Below, piece after piece: positions 8,751 to 17,475 of a stretch of DNA of 64,000 bases. The translations under genes and the position numbers were made by a program. Below the pieces are notes generated by a model. The model ran no database searches. It was not told where the DNA came from and saw only the letters and a list, made by a program, of their open reading frames with translations. Numbering within the stretch: position 1 is the stretch's first letter; each line of letters starts with the position of its first letter. This DNA is from Treponema maltophilum ATCC 51939. Its GTDB lineage: Bacteria > Spirochaetota > Spirochaetia > Treponematales > Treponemataceae. The stretch covers positions 389,490 through 453,489 of the forward strand of contig NZ_KE332518.1 in the NCBI RefSeq assembly GCF_000413055.1, written 5' to 3'.

Positions 8751-10577
8751 TTACATCTTTTTCAAATTGTTTTCCAAAACGTCCAACTGGGCGGCCAATT
8801 CTTTGGGCAAGTGGCTGCCGAATTTCGGATAGTGGTTTGCGCGGATGTCCGCGATTTCTTTTTTCCAGCCTTCTTTATCGACCGAAGTGATTTCTTTCAT
8901 TGCCGCGGCGCTGATTTTAAGACCGTCGGTGTTGATCGCGCCTTCTTTGGGCATATAGCCGATGGCGGTGTCCACGTAGTTGTCTTTGCCGTCGCAGCGG
9001 TCGAATACCCACGCCAATACGCGGCTGTTTTCGCCGTAGCCGGGCCAAATGAAGTTGCCGTCGGCATCTTTGCGGAACCAGTTAACGTAGAAGATTTTGG
9101 GCAATTTGTCCGCGCTCGATTTTTTGCCGATGTTGATCCAGTGCTGGAAGTAGTCACCCATGTTGTAGCCGCAGAAGGGCAGCATGGCAAAAGGATCGCG
9201 GCGCACTTGTCCGACTTGATCGGAAATAACGGCTGCCGTAACTTCCGAGCCGACAATCGAACCGAGGAATACGCCGTGGTTCCAATCGCGTGCCTGGTGT
9301 ACCAGCGGAATCGTCGAGGGGCGGCGTCCGCCGAACAAAAATGCGGAAATCGGCACGCCTTTGGGATCTTCCCATTCTTTTGCAATGCACGGGCACTGTT
9401 TTGCCGGAGCCGTAAAGCGCGCGTTCGGGTGAGCAAATTCTTCGCCTTTGGGGCTCTTGTCGGTGGGCAGCGCATCGCGGGTATTGCCCTTCCAGTCAAC
9501 CAATTTGCCTTTGGCGGGGTAGCCGATTTGTTCCCACCACACATCGCCGTCTTCGGTGAGTGCGCAGTTGGTGAAGATGCTGTTCTTTTTGCACGATTCC
9601 ATCGCGTTTTTGTTGGAATGTTCCGATGTTCCGGGAGCGACGCCGAAGAATCCCGCTTCAGGGTTAATCGCGTACAATCTGCCGTCCGAACCGAATTTCA
9701 TCCATGCGATGTCGTCGCCGACCGTTTCAACCTTCCATCCGGGAATCGAAGGAATGAGCATAGCCAAGTTCGTTTTACCGCATGCCGAGGGGAAAGCGCC
9801 GGTAACGTATTTTACCTTGCCTTCGGGGTTGGTCAGTTTTAAGATGAGCATGTGCTCGGCAAGCCAGCCTTCGTCGCGCGCCAAAACCGATGCGATGCGA
9901 AGCGCAAAGCACTTTTTGCCCAGCAACGCGTTTCCGCCGTAGCCGGAACCGTACGACCAGATAAGCCGTTCTTCCGGGAACTGCGAAATGTATTTGTGTT
10001 CCATATCGGCGCAGGGCCAAATGCCGTTGTCCGATTCGCCCTTTGCAAGCGGCTTTCCGACCGAGTGCAGACAGGGAACGAATTCGCCCGTTTTATTGAT
10101 GATGTCCAAAACGGCGGTTCCGACGCGGGTCATAATATCCATATTGCAGACAACGTATGCCGAATCGGTTAATTCAATACCGTTTTTGGCGATGCCGGAA
10201 CCGACCGGCCCCATTGAAAACGGAATAACATACATCGTGCGGCCTTTCATGCAGCCGGTGTACAAGCCTTTCATCGTGGCTTTTAATTCGGTCGGGTCGA
10301 TCCAGTTGTTTGTGGGACCGGCGTCTTCTTTTTTCCGGCTTGCGATATAGGTACGCGCTTCAACGCGTGCAACGTCCGAAGGCAGAGAACGGAACAAAAA
10401 GCTGTTCGGTTTTTTCTTAAGCGGAATTGCCAAACCCGCATCAACGGCAAGTTTCATAAGGCGATCGTATTCTTCCTTGGAGCCGTCGCATACGTATACG
10501 CTGTCCGGCTGGCACATTTTTACACATTCATCCACCCAAGCGCGTGCTTTCGGGTTTTTGATCTCATCTATTTTCAT
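8751..10577 (-). CDS. pckG: Phosphoenolpyruvate carboxykinase (GTP)
   Basis: 608 residues, the usual length for GTP-type PEPCK and unrelated to the ATP-type. The P-loop region reads [11 protein letters not shown] around residues 280-290, with the hyper-reactive Cys in ACGKTN, followed by the metal site [11 protein letters not shown]; the R-loop and guanine-binding C-terminal region [12 protein letters not shown] is also intact. It interconverts oxaloacetate plus GTP with PEP plus CO2; in fermenting anaerobes it often runs toward oxaloacetate. The start at 10577 follows AGGAG spaced 5 nt. The 165 bp immediately upstream are hairpin cassette A, so translation of this mRNA may be controlled by leader structure. 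Confidence 0.97.
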   Translation of the reverse strand: MKIDEIKNPKARAWVDECVKMCQPDSVYVCDGSKEEYDRLMKLAVDAGLAIPLKKKPNSFLFRSLPSDVARVEARTYIASRKKEDAGPTNNWIDPTELKATMKGLYTGCMKGRTMYVIPFSMGPVGSGIAKNGIELTDSAYVVCNMDIMTRVGTAVLDIINKTGEFVPCLHSVGKPLAKGESDNGIWPCADMEHKYISQFPEERLIWSYGSGYGGNALLGKKCFALRIASVLARDEGWLAEHMLILKLTNPEGKVKYVTGAFPSACGKTNLAMLIPSIPGWKVETVGDDIAWMKFGSDGRLYAINPEAGFFGVAPGTSEHSNKNAMESCKKNSIFTNCALTEDGDVWWEQIGYPAKGKLVDWKGNTRDALPTDKSPKGEEFAHPNARFTAPAKQCPCIAKEWEDPKGVPISAFLFGGRRPSTIPLVHQARDWNHGVFLGSIVGSEVTAAVISDQVGQVRRDPFAMLPFCGYNMGDYFQHWINIGKKSSADKLPKIFYVNWFRKDADGNFIWPGYGENSRVLAWVFDRCDGKDNYVDTAIGYMPKEGAINTDGLKISAAAMKEITSVDKEGWKKEIADIRANHYPKFGSHLPKELAAQLDVLENNLKKM

Positions 10578-10582
10578 ATAAA

Positions 10583-10749
10583 CTCCTATTAAAAACTTTT
10601 GCAGGGGATGTGGATTCCCGAAAAAGTTTTTAGCGGCGCTTTCACAAACATCCGTTGAGAAAGCGCAATCGATATGCGGGTTTGCAACGCAAATCCGGGA
10701 TAAAACAAAGCGGCGGCATTGCGGACGTTTTGTTTTATCGCTACTCCTT
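10583..10749 (-). repeat. Hairpin cassette, copy A, in the pckG leader
   Basis: Read on the minus strand, an AAAGGAG-like site (10744-10749) is followed by four hairpins and the pckG ribosome-binding site AGGAG (10583-10587). Hairpin a, arms ATAAAACAAA/TTTTGTTTTAT, spans about 10700-10738. Hairpin b, GGATTTGC-GTT-GCAAACCC, is at 10678-10697. Hairpin c, GCGCTTTC/GAAAGCGC with loop start TCAACGGATG, is at 10636-10666. Hairpin d, AAAAACTTTTT/AAAAGTTTTT with an inner GGGA stem, is at 10591-10631. Copies B-E share this order; hairpins a and b differ from them in the stems. Confidence 0.8.
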
Positions 10750-10930
10750 TGTCCGGCGGCGAGCCGTATTTTATATAATTGATAAAAACTTACGCCGTAT
10801 CGGTAAAACTATAGCGTATTTTGCCGATCGTTACAAGAGGAAAAGGAAAGAGGAAATAAGCAAAATAATGCATACGGCAATGCCTCTGCCCGCATGCGGC
10901 GCGGTTACGTTTTTAGAGCAAAATCACGTT

Positions 10931-11387
10931 TCAAAACCGAACAGGAGGTTCGGTTTTGAATTCGAGTTTTAGGCACAAGCCTAAAACTCGCACACATACA
11001 ACTTGTCTGGCGTCCTGACAGAACTAAATCACTCATATCTTATCCTGCTGGGGGATTGTATCGACATGGATGTCGGAAGAGCTTTAAATATGCGAGTTTA
11101 TGCATCGCATAAACTCGAAGAAAGAATTGTACAGGCAGTACAATTCTTTCTCACCTCGCGGCAGGGCAGTGCCGGTGCGTCAGTCTTTGTTTATTTCACT
11201 TCAACCATCGCATACATAGAACTTTAAGTTCGCAATTCTGAAGAATTGCTCATACTTTATATTGGATTTACAATTGTCAGCTGTAAGAAGGGGTTTCCAA
11301 AGGGGTGTCCCCTTTGGCAGTGCGGGAAGGAGAGAGGGTTTTAGGGAGAGAGGAAACCCTGCTCTGAACGGGGTTTCCTCTCTCCCT
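10931..11387. repeat. Palindrome array 1 in the pckG - hypothetical protein intergenic region
   Basis: This gene-free stretch holds seven near-perfect stem-loops: 10931-10959 (12-bp arms TCAAAACCGAAC), 10963-10990 (CGAGTTTTAGG/CCTAAAACTCG), 11093-11117 (CGAGTTTATGC/GCATAAACTCG), 11119-11151 (14-bp arms, AGAAAGAATTGTAC), 11232-11249, 11297-11317 (CCAAAGGGG/CCCCTTTGG followed by CAGTGCGGG) and 11343-11387 (17-bp arms AGGGAGAGAGGAAACCC). The CGAGTTT and CCAAAGG modules recur in the other arrays with different inner arms. No convincing ORF lies here: the only open frames read through the palindromes. Confidence 0.8.
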
Positions 11388-11402
11388 GGATAAATCGGGC
11401 TT

Positions 11403-11816
11403 TTATGCGCTGATTGAAAAAAGAACGGCGGTTTTGTTTGCCGGGGCGCCGCCTAAAGCGTAGGGGTTTGATTTTGCAATGCCGACGATGTTTTGTATGC
11501 GGCTTTGATAGTCCCGTATAAGATTGTCGATTTGGTTGTCGGTCAGCTGCGACGTGTCCGCAGCGGGGGCGGAGCCTTTTTTGATGCCCGCCAAACGCTC
11601 GATGAGCGCGTTTAAAATGCTTATTTTGCTTATGTTGACGCCGCTTTGGCCTTTTCCGGCGGCAACGCCCGCAACGTGTTTGAATTGGCTGTAGCCGACG
11701 AGGGCGGGCGCTACGGGAACGTATAGTTTTCCCGCCGCGGATGAGACGGACGACACGGCGGCAAAGCTGTAGCGCGATTGCGCGATACCGTTTAAATCAC
11801 CGAGTGTGCTGATCAT
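11403..11816 (-). CDS. Conserved hypothetical protein
   Basis: 137 residues preceded by a strong AGGAGGAG site. There is no signal peptide or membrane segment. The N-terminal half is rich in Ala, Ser, Val and Gly; the middle has the amphipathic stretch NISKISILNALIERLAGIKKG, and the C-terminal half has a predicted helix DNQIDNLIRDYQSRI. I do not recognise the family. It follows the solute-binding lipoprotein by 51 bp on the same strand and may belong to that transcription unit. Codon use is like its neighbours, so it is probably an expressed native gene. Confidence 0.75.
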   Translation of the reverse strand: MISTLGDLNGIAQSRYSFAAVSSVSSAAGKLYVPVAPALVGYSQFKHVAGVAAGKGQSGVNISKISILNALIERLAGIKKGSAPAADTSQLTDNQIDNLIRDYQSRIQNIVGIAKSNPYALGGAPANKTAVLFSISA

Positions 11817-11867
11817 ATCTCCTCCTGTTTTAATTATCGGAAGAAAAAATAATCAGTTAAATGAATT

Positions 11868-13148
11868 TTAATACAGGCGGCGTTTCCATTCGGCCGTGAA
11901 CTGGTCGATTGTTTTTCCGTGCAGCGGATTGCTTGCGTTCGCTTCGGCAAGCAAATACGGCAGAATGACGTTCGCTTTTATTTGGTTCCAGTTCGTCGGC
12001 AAAATATTCGGCACCGAAAGATAGTCGGCTGCCGGCAGATTGCCCAGCAGTTCGGGATAAAAAATCGGGAAGATGCGTTCGTTTACGCTGCGTACGGACG
12101 AAAATCCGCCGGAAATGCCGAATGTCCGCGTATATAAATTCAGGCTCGACCGCCATTCGAGCATGGCTTTTTGATTCGTCGCGTTCATAAACCAAATGAT
12201 AAAAAGTTCGGCGGCGGCGGAATTTTTTGCGTATTTGTACATTCCCATCGAAATCATATCGTCTTCGACGGGGAGCATTTCGTCTTTTCGAATCCAGCGG
12301 AAATCCACGTCCTGCAGTTTTTCGGGCGCCGTACCGAACAGCGTGTCGCTGGTAATGTAAGCGAACAGGCAGTGTTTTTCGGTTACCCATTTTATGTGCG
12401 GATTGTACAGATATTTAAACTGATAATCGTCTTCGGCCGCTGCGGACGTGTTTATACTTGTTGTCCATGAGCGAAGGTAATCGACGGTTTTATCGAGCGC
12501 GCTTTGGTTCCATGCGAACGAACTCCGCTGCCTTGAAGATTCGGAAAAATCGGCTCCGTTCAGCTTGGCCGTTTGGTATAAAAATTCGGGGATCCAGCGC
12601 GGGGCAAAACCCATCGACGTGTATACGCCTTTTGCATTTTGTTTATTCAGCAGAGCGCCCGCATCGCGTATTTGGTCGGGACTCAGCATGTAATTGTCGG
12701 GAATCAGGTCGGTGTAATCGGTCGAAAAAATGAGCGCGCCCAAATTGAAGCTGACCGGCAAAAGGTATTGCTTGCCGTTGACGTTTCCCGGTTTTAAAAG
12801 CTGCGGATAAAATATTGCGCGTTTTAAAAGCTGGTCGTCGAACAGGTAATCGAGCGGCAAAAAGTTGGCGCGCAGCCGTCTGTTTTTAAGCCACGGGCCG
12901 ACGATGATGTCGGGCAGCCGTTCGTCTTTTGCCGGCGGTAAAGATTCCAGCGGATTTTCTTTGTAGACGACAAGCACTTTTACCTTTTCGCTCGATGCGT
13001 TGAATAATTCGGCATAGGTAACGAATTCGCTTTGGTTCGTCCATAAAACGACCGGATCTTCGTATGCGCCGTTTGCGCCCTTGCACGATACAAACAAAAC
13101 ACAGACAATGGCGCACGCGAAGACGCACGCACGCACAATCTTATTCAT
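11868..13148 (-). CDS. Lipoprotein, extracellular solute-binding protein-like
   Basis: 426 residues. An N-terminal lipoprotein signal peptide (VRACVFACAIVCVLFVSC) puts the lipidated Cys at about residue 22. The mature part resembles ABC-transporter family 1 solute-binding proteins: a WTNQSEFVTYAELFNASS start, LPDIIVGPWLKN, then KQYLLPVSFNLGALIFSTD, and a late WFMNATNQKAMLEWRSSLNLYTR segment. The substrate is unknown and no permease or ATPase genes are adjacent, so it may work with a distant transporter or have another periplasmic role. Its ATG overlaps the 3' end of the aminotransferase gene by 8 nt, so the two are coupled. Confidence 0.8.
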   Translation of the reverse strand: MNKIVRACVFACAIVCVLFVSCKGANGAYEDPVVLWTNQSEFVTYAELFNASSEKVKVLVVYKENPLESLPPAKDERLPDIIVGPWLKNRRLRANFLPLDYLFDDQLLKRAIFYPQLLKPGNVNGKQYLLPVSFNLGALIFSTDYTDLIPDNYMLSPDQIRDAGALLNKQNAKGVYTSMGFAPRWIPEFLYQTAKLNGADFSESSRQRSSFAWNQSALDKTVDYLRSWTTSINTSAAAEDDYQFKYLYNPHIKWVTEKHCLFAYITSDTLFGTAPEKLQDVDFRWIRKDEMLPVEDDMISMGMYKYAKNSAAAELFIIWFMNATNQKAMLEWRSSLNLYTRTFGISGGFSSVRSVNERIFPIFYPELLGNLPAADYLSVPNILPTNWNQIKANVILPYLLAEANASNPLHGKTIDQFTAEWKRRLY

Positions 13149-14439
13149 TTGCCAAATCCTCGGCGGCTTTGTATACGGCTTCGTACACGCCGGTTACGGT
13201 ATTTTCGTCGAGACTCGAAAATGCGATGCGCAGCGTTTCGTTGTCGATTGCGATTGTGCCGATACCGTATTCGGAAAGGAGCTTGCGCCGAAGAATTTCG
13301 GCACTGACCGTTTTACAGCGCAAACTCATAAAATAGCCCGAATTGAACGGCAGCGGTTCGAGCACGGGATGGTTCGGTTTTGCGTCGACAAAGGCGCGCA
13401 CTTTGCGGTAGCGTTTTTCGAGCATGGCGCGGAAAACGTTTTTTTCGCTTTCCAATTCGGGACTTTCGATCGCCTTTATCATAATGGACTGCGCGGGCGT
13501 CGATGCGCATGAAACCGAAGATCGGATAATTCCCGTTATTTTTTTCGAAAGCGCTTCGTAATGCGTCTCGGTTAAGCCCTTGCCGGCAAAGGTTAAAAAA
13601 CCGGTGCGGAAGCCCCAAATATAGTCTTCCTTGGTCGGGCCGTCTATTTTAACGGCGACAACGCGTTCGTGAATGTCGGCCAAAAAAGCGAACAGCGACT
13701 CGGTTTCGACGTCTTTTTCGTAATTGAGCCCGAAATACGCATCATCGCACCACACCATAACGTACGCGCCTTTTTCGGCCGCTCCGCGGATAATCGAACA
13801 GATTTCCTTCGCTTCGGATCTTGTCGGAGAATAGCCCGAAGGATTTTGCGGAAAGTTGAGCAAAACGCGTATTTTGCCCATTTTGCTTTCTTCGTTCATA
13901 ACGGCGCGAAACGCGTCGAGGTTAAAGCCGCTGCCGGAAAACATCGGAAACTGCAAAAACTGCGCATTGCGCCGCGCTTTTATAATAAGGGCGTAATTGT
14001 CCCACGAAGGGTCTCCGGCAAGCAACACATCGTTTTCCGATATAAAAAGATCGCACAAATACGAAACGCCCGCCGTAAGGCCCGGCACAACGACCGGCAG
14101 CGAAAAGGTTTTCCCTTTAAGCGTGGGGTTTTTTTCGATGATTTTTTGTTTCCACAGTTCGCGCAGTTTCGGAATACCCGCAGTCGGCGCATAGGCGACC
14201 GCTTCGTCCGCCGTTAAAAAAGGCAAGTGCTTTTGCACGGACGGAAGCGTTACGGCTTTTCCTTTCACGCATGCCATACCGATTGTGCCGTTCGCTTTGT
14301 AAGCCGAAGCCTTTGCTTCCGCGCTTTGGGCGATGATTCCTTTCGGAAAATAAATTCTGCGCCCCAAATCGGAAAGCAGACAGCCCAAACTGGTGCCGTC
14401 GAGTACGGTATTTAATTCTTGTGCTAATGCGTGTATCAT
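13141..14439 (-). CDS. PLP-dependent class I/II aminotransferase
   Basis: 432 residues, fold type I. The substrate-binding Asn-Pro region reads NFPQNPSGYSP, the cofactor Asp lies in WCDDAYFGLNY, and the Schiff-base Lys is in DGPTKEDYIWGFRTGF with the distal carboxylate Arg after it. Aspartate/aromatic-type transamination is likely, but the amino donor cannot be fixed. An unusual feature is its pairing with a solute-binding lipoprotein by an 8-nt overlap, suggesting linked uptake and metabolism of an amino compound. The start at 14439 has no Shine-Dalgarno and a consensus promoter ends 8 nt upstream. Confidence 0.9.
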   Translation of the reverse strand: MIHALAQELNTVLDGTSLGCLLSDLGRRIYFPKGIIAQSAEAKASAYKANGTIGMACVKGKAVTLPSVQKHLPFLTADEAVAYAPTAGIPKLRELWKQKIIEKNPTLKGKTFSLPVVVPGLTAGVSYLCDLFISENDVLLAGDPSWDNYALIIKARRNAQFLQFPMFSGSGFNLDAFRAVMNEESKMGKIRVLLNFPQNPSGYSPTRSEAKEICSIIRGAAEKGAYVMVWCDDAYFGLNYEKDVETESLFAFLADIHERVVAVKIDGPTKEDYIWGFRTGFLTFAGKGLTETHYEALSKKITGIIRSSVSCASTPAQSIMIKAIESPELESEKNVFRAMLEKRYRKVRAFVDAKPNHPVLEPLPFNSGYFMSLRCKTVSAEILRRKLLSEYGIGTIAIDNETLRIAFSSLDENTVTGVYEAVYKAAEDLANE

Positions 14440-14447
14440 GATATGGT

Positions 14448-14476
14448 ATAATATGCGACGCGGGCAACTGTGTCAA
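14448..14476 (-). promoter_or_regulatory. Predicted promoter of the aminotransferase-lipoprotein unit
   Basis: Minus strand TTGACA, 17 bp, TATTAT, then 8 nt to the ATG at 14439. This is near consensus; the transcript would start 1-2 nt before or at the ATG. Confidence 0.7.
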
Positions 14477-14503
14477 TGAAAAAACAAAGTTAAGGAATAA
14501 AAT

Positions 14504-15520
14504 ATGGCTGACGGAACCAAGGGTACGGAAAAAAATCAAAAGGAATTCGAGCGCTGCCGCTCGATAATCGAAAACTGCCGCATTGAAGCCGCAAAGCGGA
14601 TTGTTGGCCAAACGCATGTTATAGACGGCATTTTGACGGCCCTCATCGCCGGCGGTCATATTTTGCTTGAAGGCGTTCCGGGTTTGGCAAAAACGCTGGC
14701 GGTAAAAACCTTTGCCGATATGTCCGGCCTCTCTTTTAAGCGCATTCAGTTTACGCCCGATCTTTTGCCCGCCGACGTAACGGGTACGCTTATTTACGAA
14801 CAGGGCGCCGGACGCTTTTCGGTGCGCAAGGGGCCGGTATTTACGAATTTGCTTTTGGCGGACGAAATAAACCGTTCGCCCGCAAAAGTGCAGTCGGCCC
14901 TGCTCGAAGCTATGGGCGAATATCAGGTTACGATCGGCGAACAAAGCTTTGAACTTCCCAAGCCCTTTTTCGTTATGGCGACGCAAAACCCGATAGATCA
15001 GGAAGGAACGTACAATTTACCCGAAGCCGAACTCGACCGCTTTTTGCTTAAAATCCTGCTGAATTATCCGTCGGGCGAAGAAGAACAGCGCATCGTAAAA
15101 AGCGGCGGCCGGCTTGAAGAAGTGCCCGTCGCGCGCGTTTTCGATGCCGAATCGATCGAATTGTGCCGTTCGCTTTTGGACGACGTTACCGTTACCGACG
15201 ACATTGTGCGCTACATCGTGTCGATTGTAAACGTAACCCGCCCCGACAAAGACAAAAAGAACACCGGCTCGGCTTCCGGCTCCGCCGTGCTTAAATATCT
15301 TTCGTTCGGCGCTTCTCCGCGCGCAAGCATCGCTTTGAACCGCTGCGCAAAGGTGCGTGCGCTTTTTGCCGGCCGTTCCTTCGTTTTGCCCGAAGACGTT
15401 AAAGCGGCCGCGCCGGACGTGCTGCGCCATCGTTTGATTTTATCGTACGAAGCGGCCGCAGACAATGTAAGCGCCGACGACTTAATCGAAAAAATCCTTT
15501 CGCTGATGCCGGTGCCTTGA
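14504..15520 (+). CDS. MoxR-family AAA+ ATPase
   Basis: 338 residues. Walker A GVPGLAKT near residue 60, Walker B LLADEINRSP near residue 123, sensor-1 ATQNP near residue 161 and the following EGTYNLPEAELDRF are all typical of MoxR. These ATPases act as chaperone-like motors that load or mature complexes with von Willebrand A (VWA) proteins. It is preceded by AAGGAA and heads a tightly packed six-gene Bat operon whose next genes encode a DUF58 protein and two VWA proteins, the expected partners. Confidence 0.95.
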   Translation: MADGTKGTEKNQKEFERCRSIIENCRIEAAKRIVGQTHVIDGILTALIAGGHILLEGVPGLAKTLAVKTFADMSGLSFKRIQFTPDLLPADVTGTLIYEQGAGRFSVRKGPVFTNLLLADEINRSPAKVQSALLEAMGEYQVTIGEQSFELPKPFFVMATQNPIDQEGTYNLPEAELDRFLLKILLNYPSGEEEQRIVKSGGRLEEVPVARVFDAESIELCRSLLDDVTVTDDIVRYIVSIVNVTRPDKDKKNTGSASGSAVLKYLSFGASPRASIALNRCAKVRALFAGRSFVLPEDVKAAAPDVLRHRLILSYEAAADNVSADDLIEKILSLMPVP

Positions 15521-15522
15521 TT

Positions 15523-16434
15523 ATGAAAAGTCCCGACGGAAAGCCGCAAAACGGAAAACCGCAAAATACCGGCGCCCTTGCCGAAAAAGCGCGCCTGCTT
15601 CATCTTCGCGCGCGCACGCTTTCGGACAGTTTTCATTCGGGTTCTTCGCGTTCTTTTTACAAGGGGCGCGGCGCCGATTTTGCCGGCGTGCGCGAATACC
15701 TGTGGGGCGACGATGTGCGTTCCATAGACTGGAACGTAACCGCGCGCATGGGAAAGCCCTTTATAAAACTGTTCGAAGAAAACCGCGAACTTATCCTCTT
15801 TTTGGTTGTCGATATGTCCGCTTCGATGGACGGCGGTGCCGAAGGCAAAAGCCGCCTCGACACGGCTGCGGAAACGGCTTCGCTTTTAATTCTTTCGTCG
15901 CTGTACAACGCGGGCCCCGTCGGCGCCGTTTTTTTTGACGGAGAAATCCTTTTTTCGGCGGCCCCCAAAAACAAAAAAGATCACGCAATGCTTTTGTTTA
16001 CCAAAGTGAATGCCGTTCCGCCGCGGGAAAAAGAAGGCACCGCTCTGGCTCAAGCGTTGCGCGGCGCGTCAAAACTTTTAAAAAACCGTTCTCTCGTCGC
16101 CGTTATTTCGGACTTCCGCTGCGGCGGCTACGAAGAAGAACTTGCCCTGCTGAGCCACAAGCATGAAACGGTCGGCATTCATATAAGCGATCCGTTCGAC
16201 GAAGAAATCCCTTCGTGCGGCGGACTTCCCGTTTCGGATACGGAAAGCGGCATGCGCACGGTTTTGCCGACGTCTTCCGAACCGTTTAAGCGCGAATGGA
16301 AAAATTTCCACCGGCGGCATACCGAACGCCTGCAAAGCGTTTTTTTGCGACGCGGCGCTTCGTATATGAATATTTCCGTAAAAGACGATCCGCTTTATGA
16401 GCTTATGCGCTTTTTTTCGTCGAGGGATTGGTAG
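15523..16434 (+). CDS. DUF58 domain protein, VWA-like
   Basis: About 303 residues. It contains the DUF58 core YKGRGADFAGVREYLWGDDVRSIDWNVTAR (residues roughly 45-75) and a MIDAS-like VVDMSASMDGG start of a VWA-type fold. The usual MoxR partner in bat loci. I chose ATG 15523; a TTG at 15517 overlapping the moxR TGA is an alternative start that would give coupling, and neither has a clear Shine-Dalgarno. There are no membrane segments, so it is probably cytosolic and could bind the MoxR ring. Confidence 0.9.
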   Translation: MKSPDGKPQNGKPQNTGALAEKARLLHLRARTLSDSFHSGSSRSFYKGRGADFAGVREYLWGDDVRSIDWNVTARMGKPFIKLFEENRELILFLVVDMSASMDGGAEGKSRLDTAAETASLLILSSLYNAGPVGAVFFDGEILFSAAPKNKKDHAMLLFTKVNAVPPREKEGTALAQALRGASKLLKNRSLVAVISDFRCGGYEEELALLSHKHETVGIHISDPFDEEIPSCGGLPVSDTESGMRTVLPTSSEPFKREWKNFHRRHTERLQSVFLRRGASYMNISVKDDPLYELMRFFSSRDW

Positions 16435-16437
16435 CCT

Positions 16438-17475
16438 ATGCGTGCGCGTTTTACGCTTTGCCTCCTTTCCTTTTTTTTGTGCGCTGCGGCTCTTTTTTGC
16501 GTGCCGGACGGCCGGGTTTCCGTTATGCCCAAAGACGTGTATGTCGGCGATGAGGCGGAAATCCGTTTTGAATTTTCTTTTGCCGAAAAATTATTCGAAG
16601 GCGATTCTCCTTCGCTGAATGTGCAGGCCTTTACGGATGTATCCGATATGTCGGATGTATCGCCCGGATCGCGTTCCGAAAACGAAGAACTTAAACGTAT
16701 CTTTTTTACGGACGATTATACGATTCAAAGCATGCGGCTGAAAGGAAGTCCTCCGTCATACGTGCTGTCGATTGTTTTTATTCCGTGGAAAACGGGCGAA
16801 ATCGACATGAGCGCCTTTGATTTGTCGTCGGTACTCGGCCTTTCCGTGCGTCCGTTTTTAACGGACATTCCGCCGGTACATATTCAATCCATCACGGAAA
16901 AAACCGGCGAAAAACAGTTGCGGCCCGTTAAGGGACCGATTATCATTCCGGGCACAACCTACGCGGTGGCAGCATTTTGCGCCGTACTGTTGCTTTTTTT
17001 TGCGGTTGTAACGGCGCTGCTTATCCGCTTTGCTCTTATCCGCGGTTTTTTTCAAGCCTTTTTTGAACGCATGTTTTCTTCGCAAAGTTTTCGCGCGGTG
17101 TGCCGCGAGCTTTTGTTTTTGGAAAAAAGGGGACAAGCGCTTCCGTCCGGCGTTTTTTGCACACGTGTGTCGCGCCTTATACGCAGCTATCTTGAAAACC
17201 GTTTTTCCTATCCGTTTACGGCGAAAACGAGCTCCGAATTGGTTCCCGCTTTTTCCGAGTTTTTTGCGCACAGCGCATCCGAGCGCTCTTACGCGTATAT
17301 GCAGGATTTGTATGAAGTGTGCGCGCGCTGCGATTACATCCGTTTTTCCGGTGAAAGCGTTTTTTCCCGGGAAGAAAGAATCGACTCGGTGCAGCGCGTG
17401 CGTTCCGCCCTGCTTTATTTTGAACAGCCGGAAGAGCGGGAAGCCGAAAATCAAAAAACGGAGGAGGCGGTATGA
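16438..17475 (+). CDS. Bat-locus membrane protein, unassigned family
   Basis: 345 residues. A cleavable signal peptide (residues 1-20, rich in Leu/Phe/Cys), a periplasmic domain of about 150 residues opening with VSVMPKDVYVGDEAEIRFEF, a single transmembrane segment around residues 175-200 and a C-terminal cytoplasmic domain with many Arg/Glu. The periplasmic start resembles the beta-sandwich repeats seen in BatD-type proteins, but the similarity is weak. It sits 3 bp after the DUF58 gene and overlaps batA by 4 nt (ATGA), so it belongs to the Bat complex. Its exact role is unknown. Confidence 0.75.
   Translation: MRARFTLCLLSFFLCAAALFCVPDGRVSVMPKDVYVGDEAEIRFEFSFAEKLFEGDSPSLNVQAFTDVSDMSDVSPGSRSENEELKRIFFTDDYTIQSMRLKGSPPSYVLSIVFIPWKTGEIDMSAFDLSSVLGLSVRPFLTDIPPVHIQSITEKTGEKQLRPVKGPIIIPGTTYAVAAFCAVLLLFFAVVTALLIRFALIRGFFQAFFERMFSSQSFRAVCRELLFLEKRGQALPSGVFCTRVSRLIRSYLENRFSYPFTAKTSSELVPAFSEFFAHSASERSYAYMQDLYEVCARCDYIRFSGESVFSREERIDSVQRVRSALLYFEQPEEREAENQKTEEAV

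Noticed and set aside
11003-11227. Open frame inside palindrome array 1
   Set aside because: It reads through two perfect hairpins and has no ribosome-binding site or family resemblance.
10931-11387. Integron attC sites as an explanation of the palindrome arrays
   Set aside because: Palindromes differ from one another and lack paired RYYYAAC/GTTRRRY core sites, no cassette ORFs lie between them and no integrase is present. A whole-genome search would be needed to exclude it fully.
15517-15522. TTG start for the DUF58 gene overlapping the moxR stop
   Set aside because: Possible by coupling, but an ATG lies two codons later and the extra residues carry no information; noted as an alternative.
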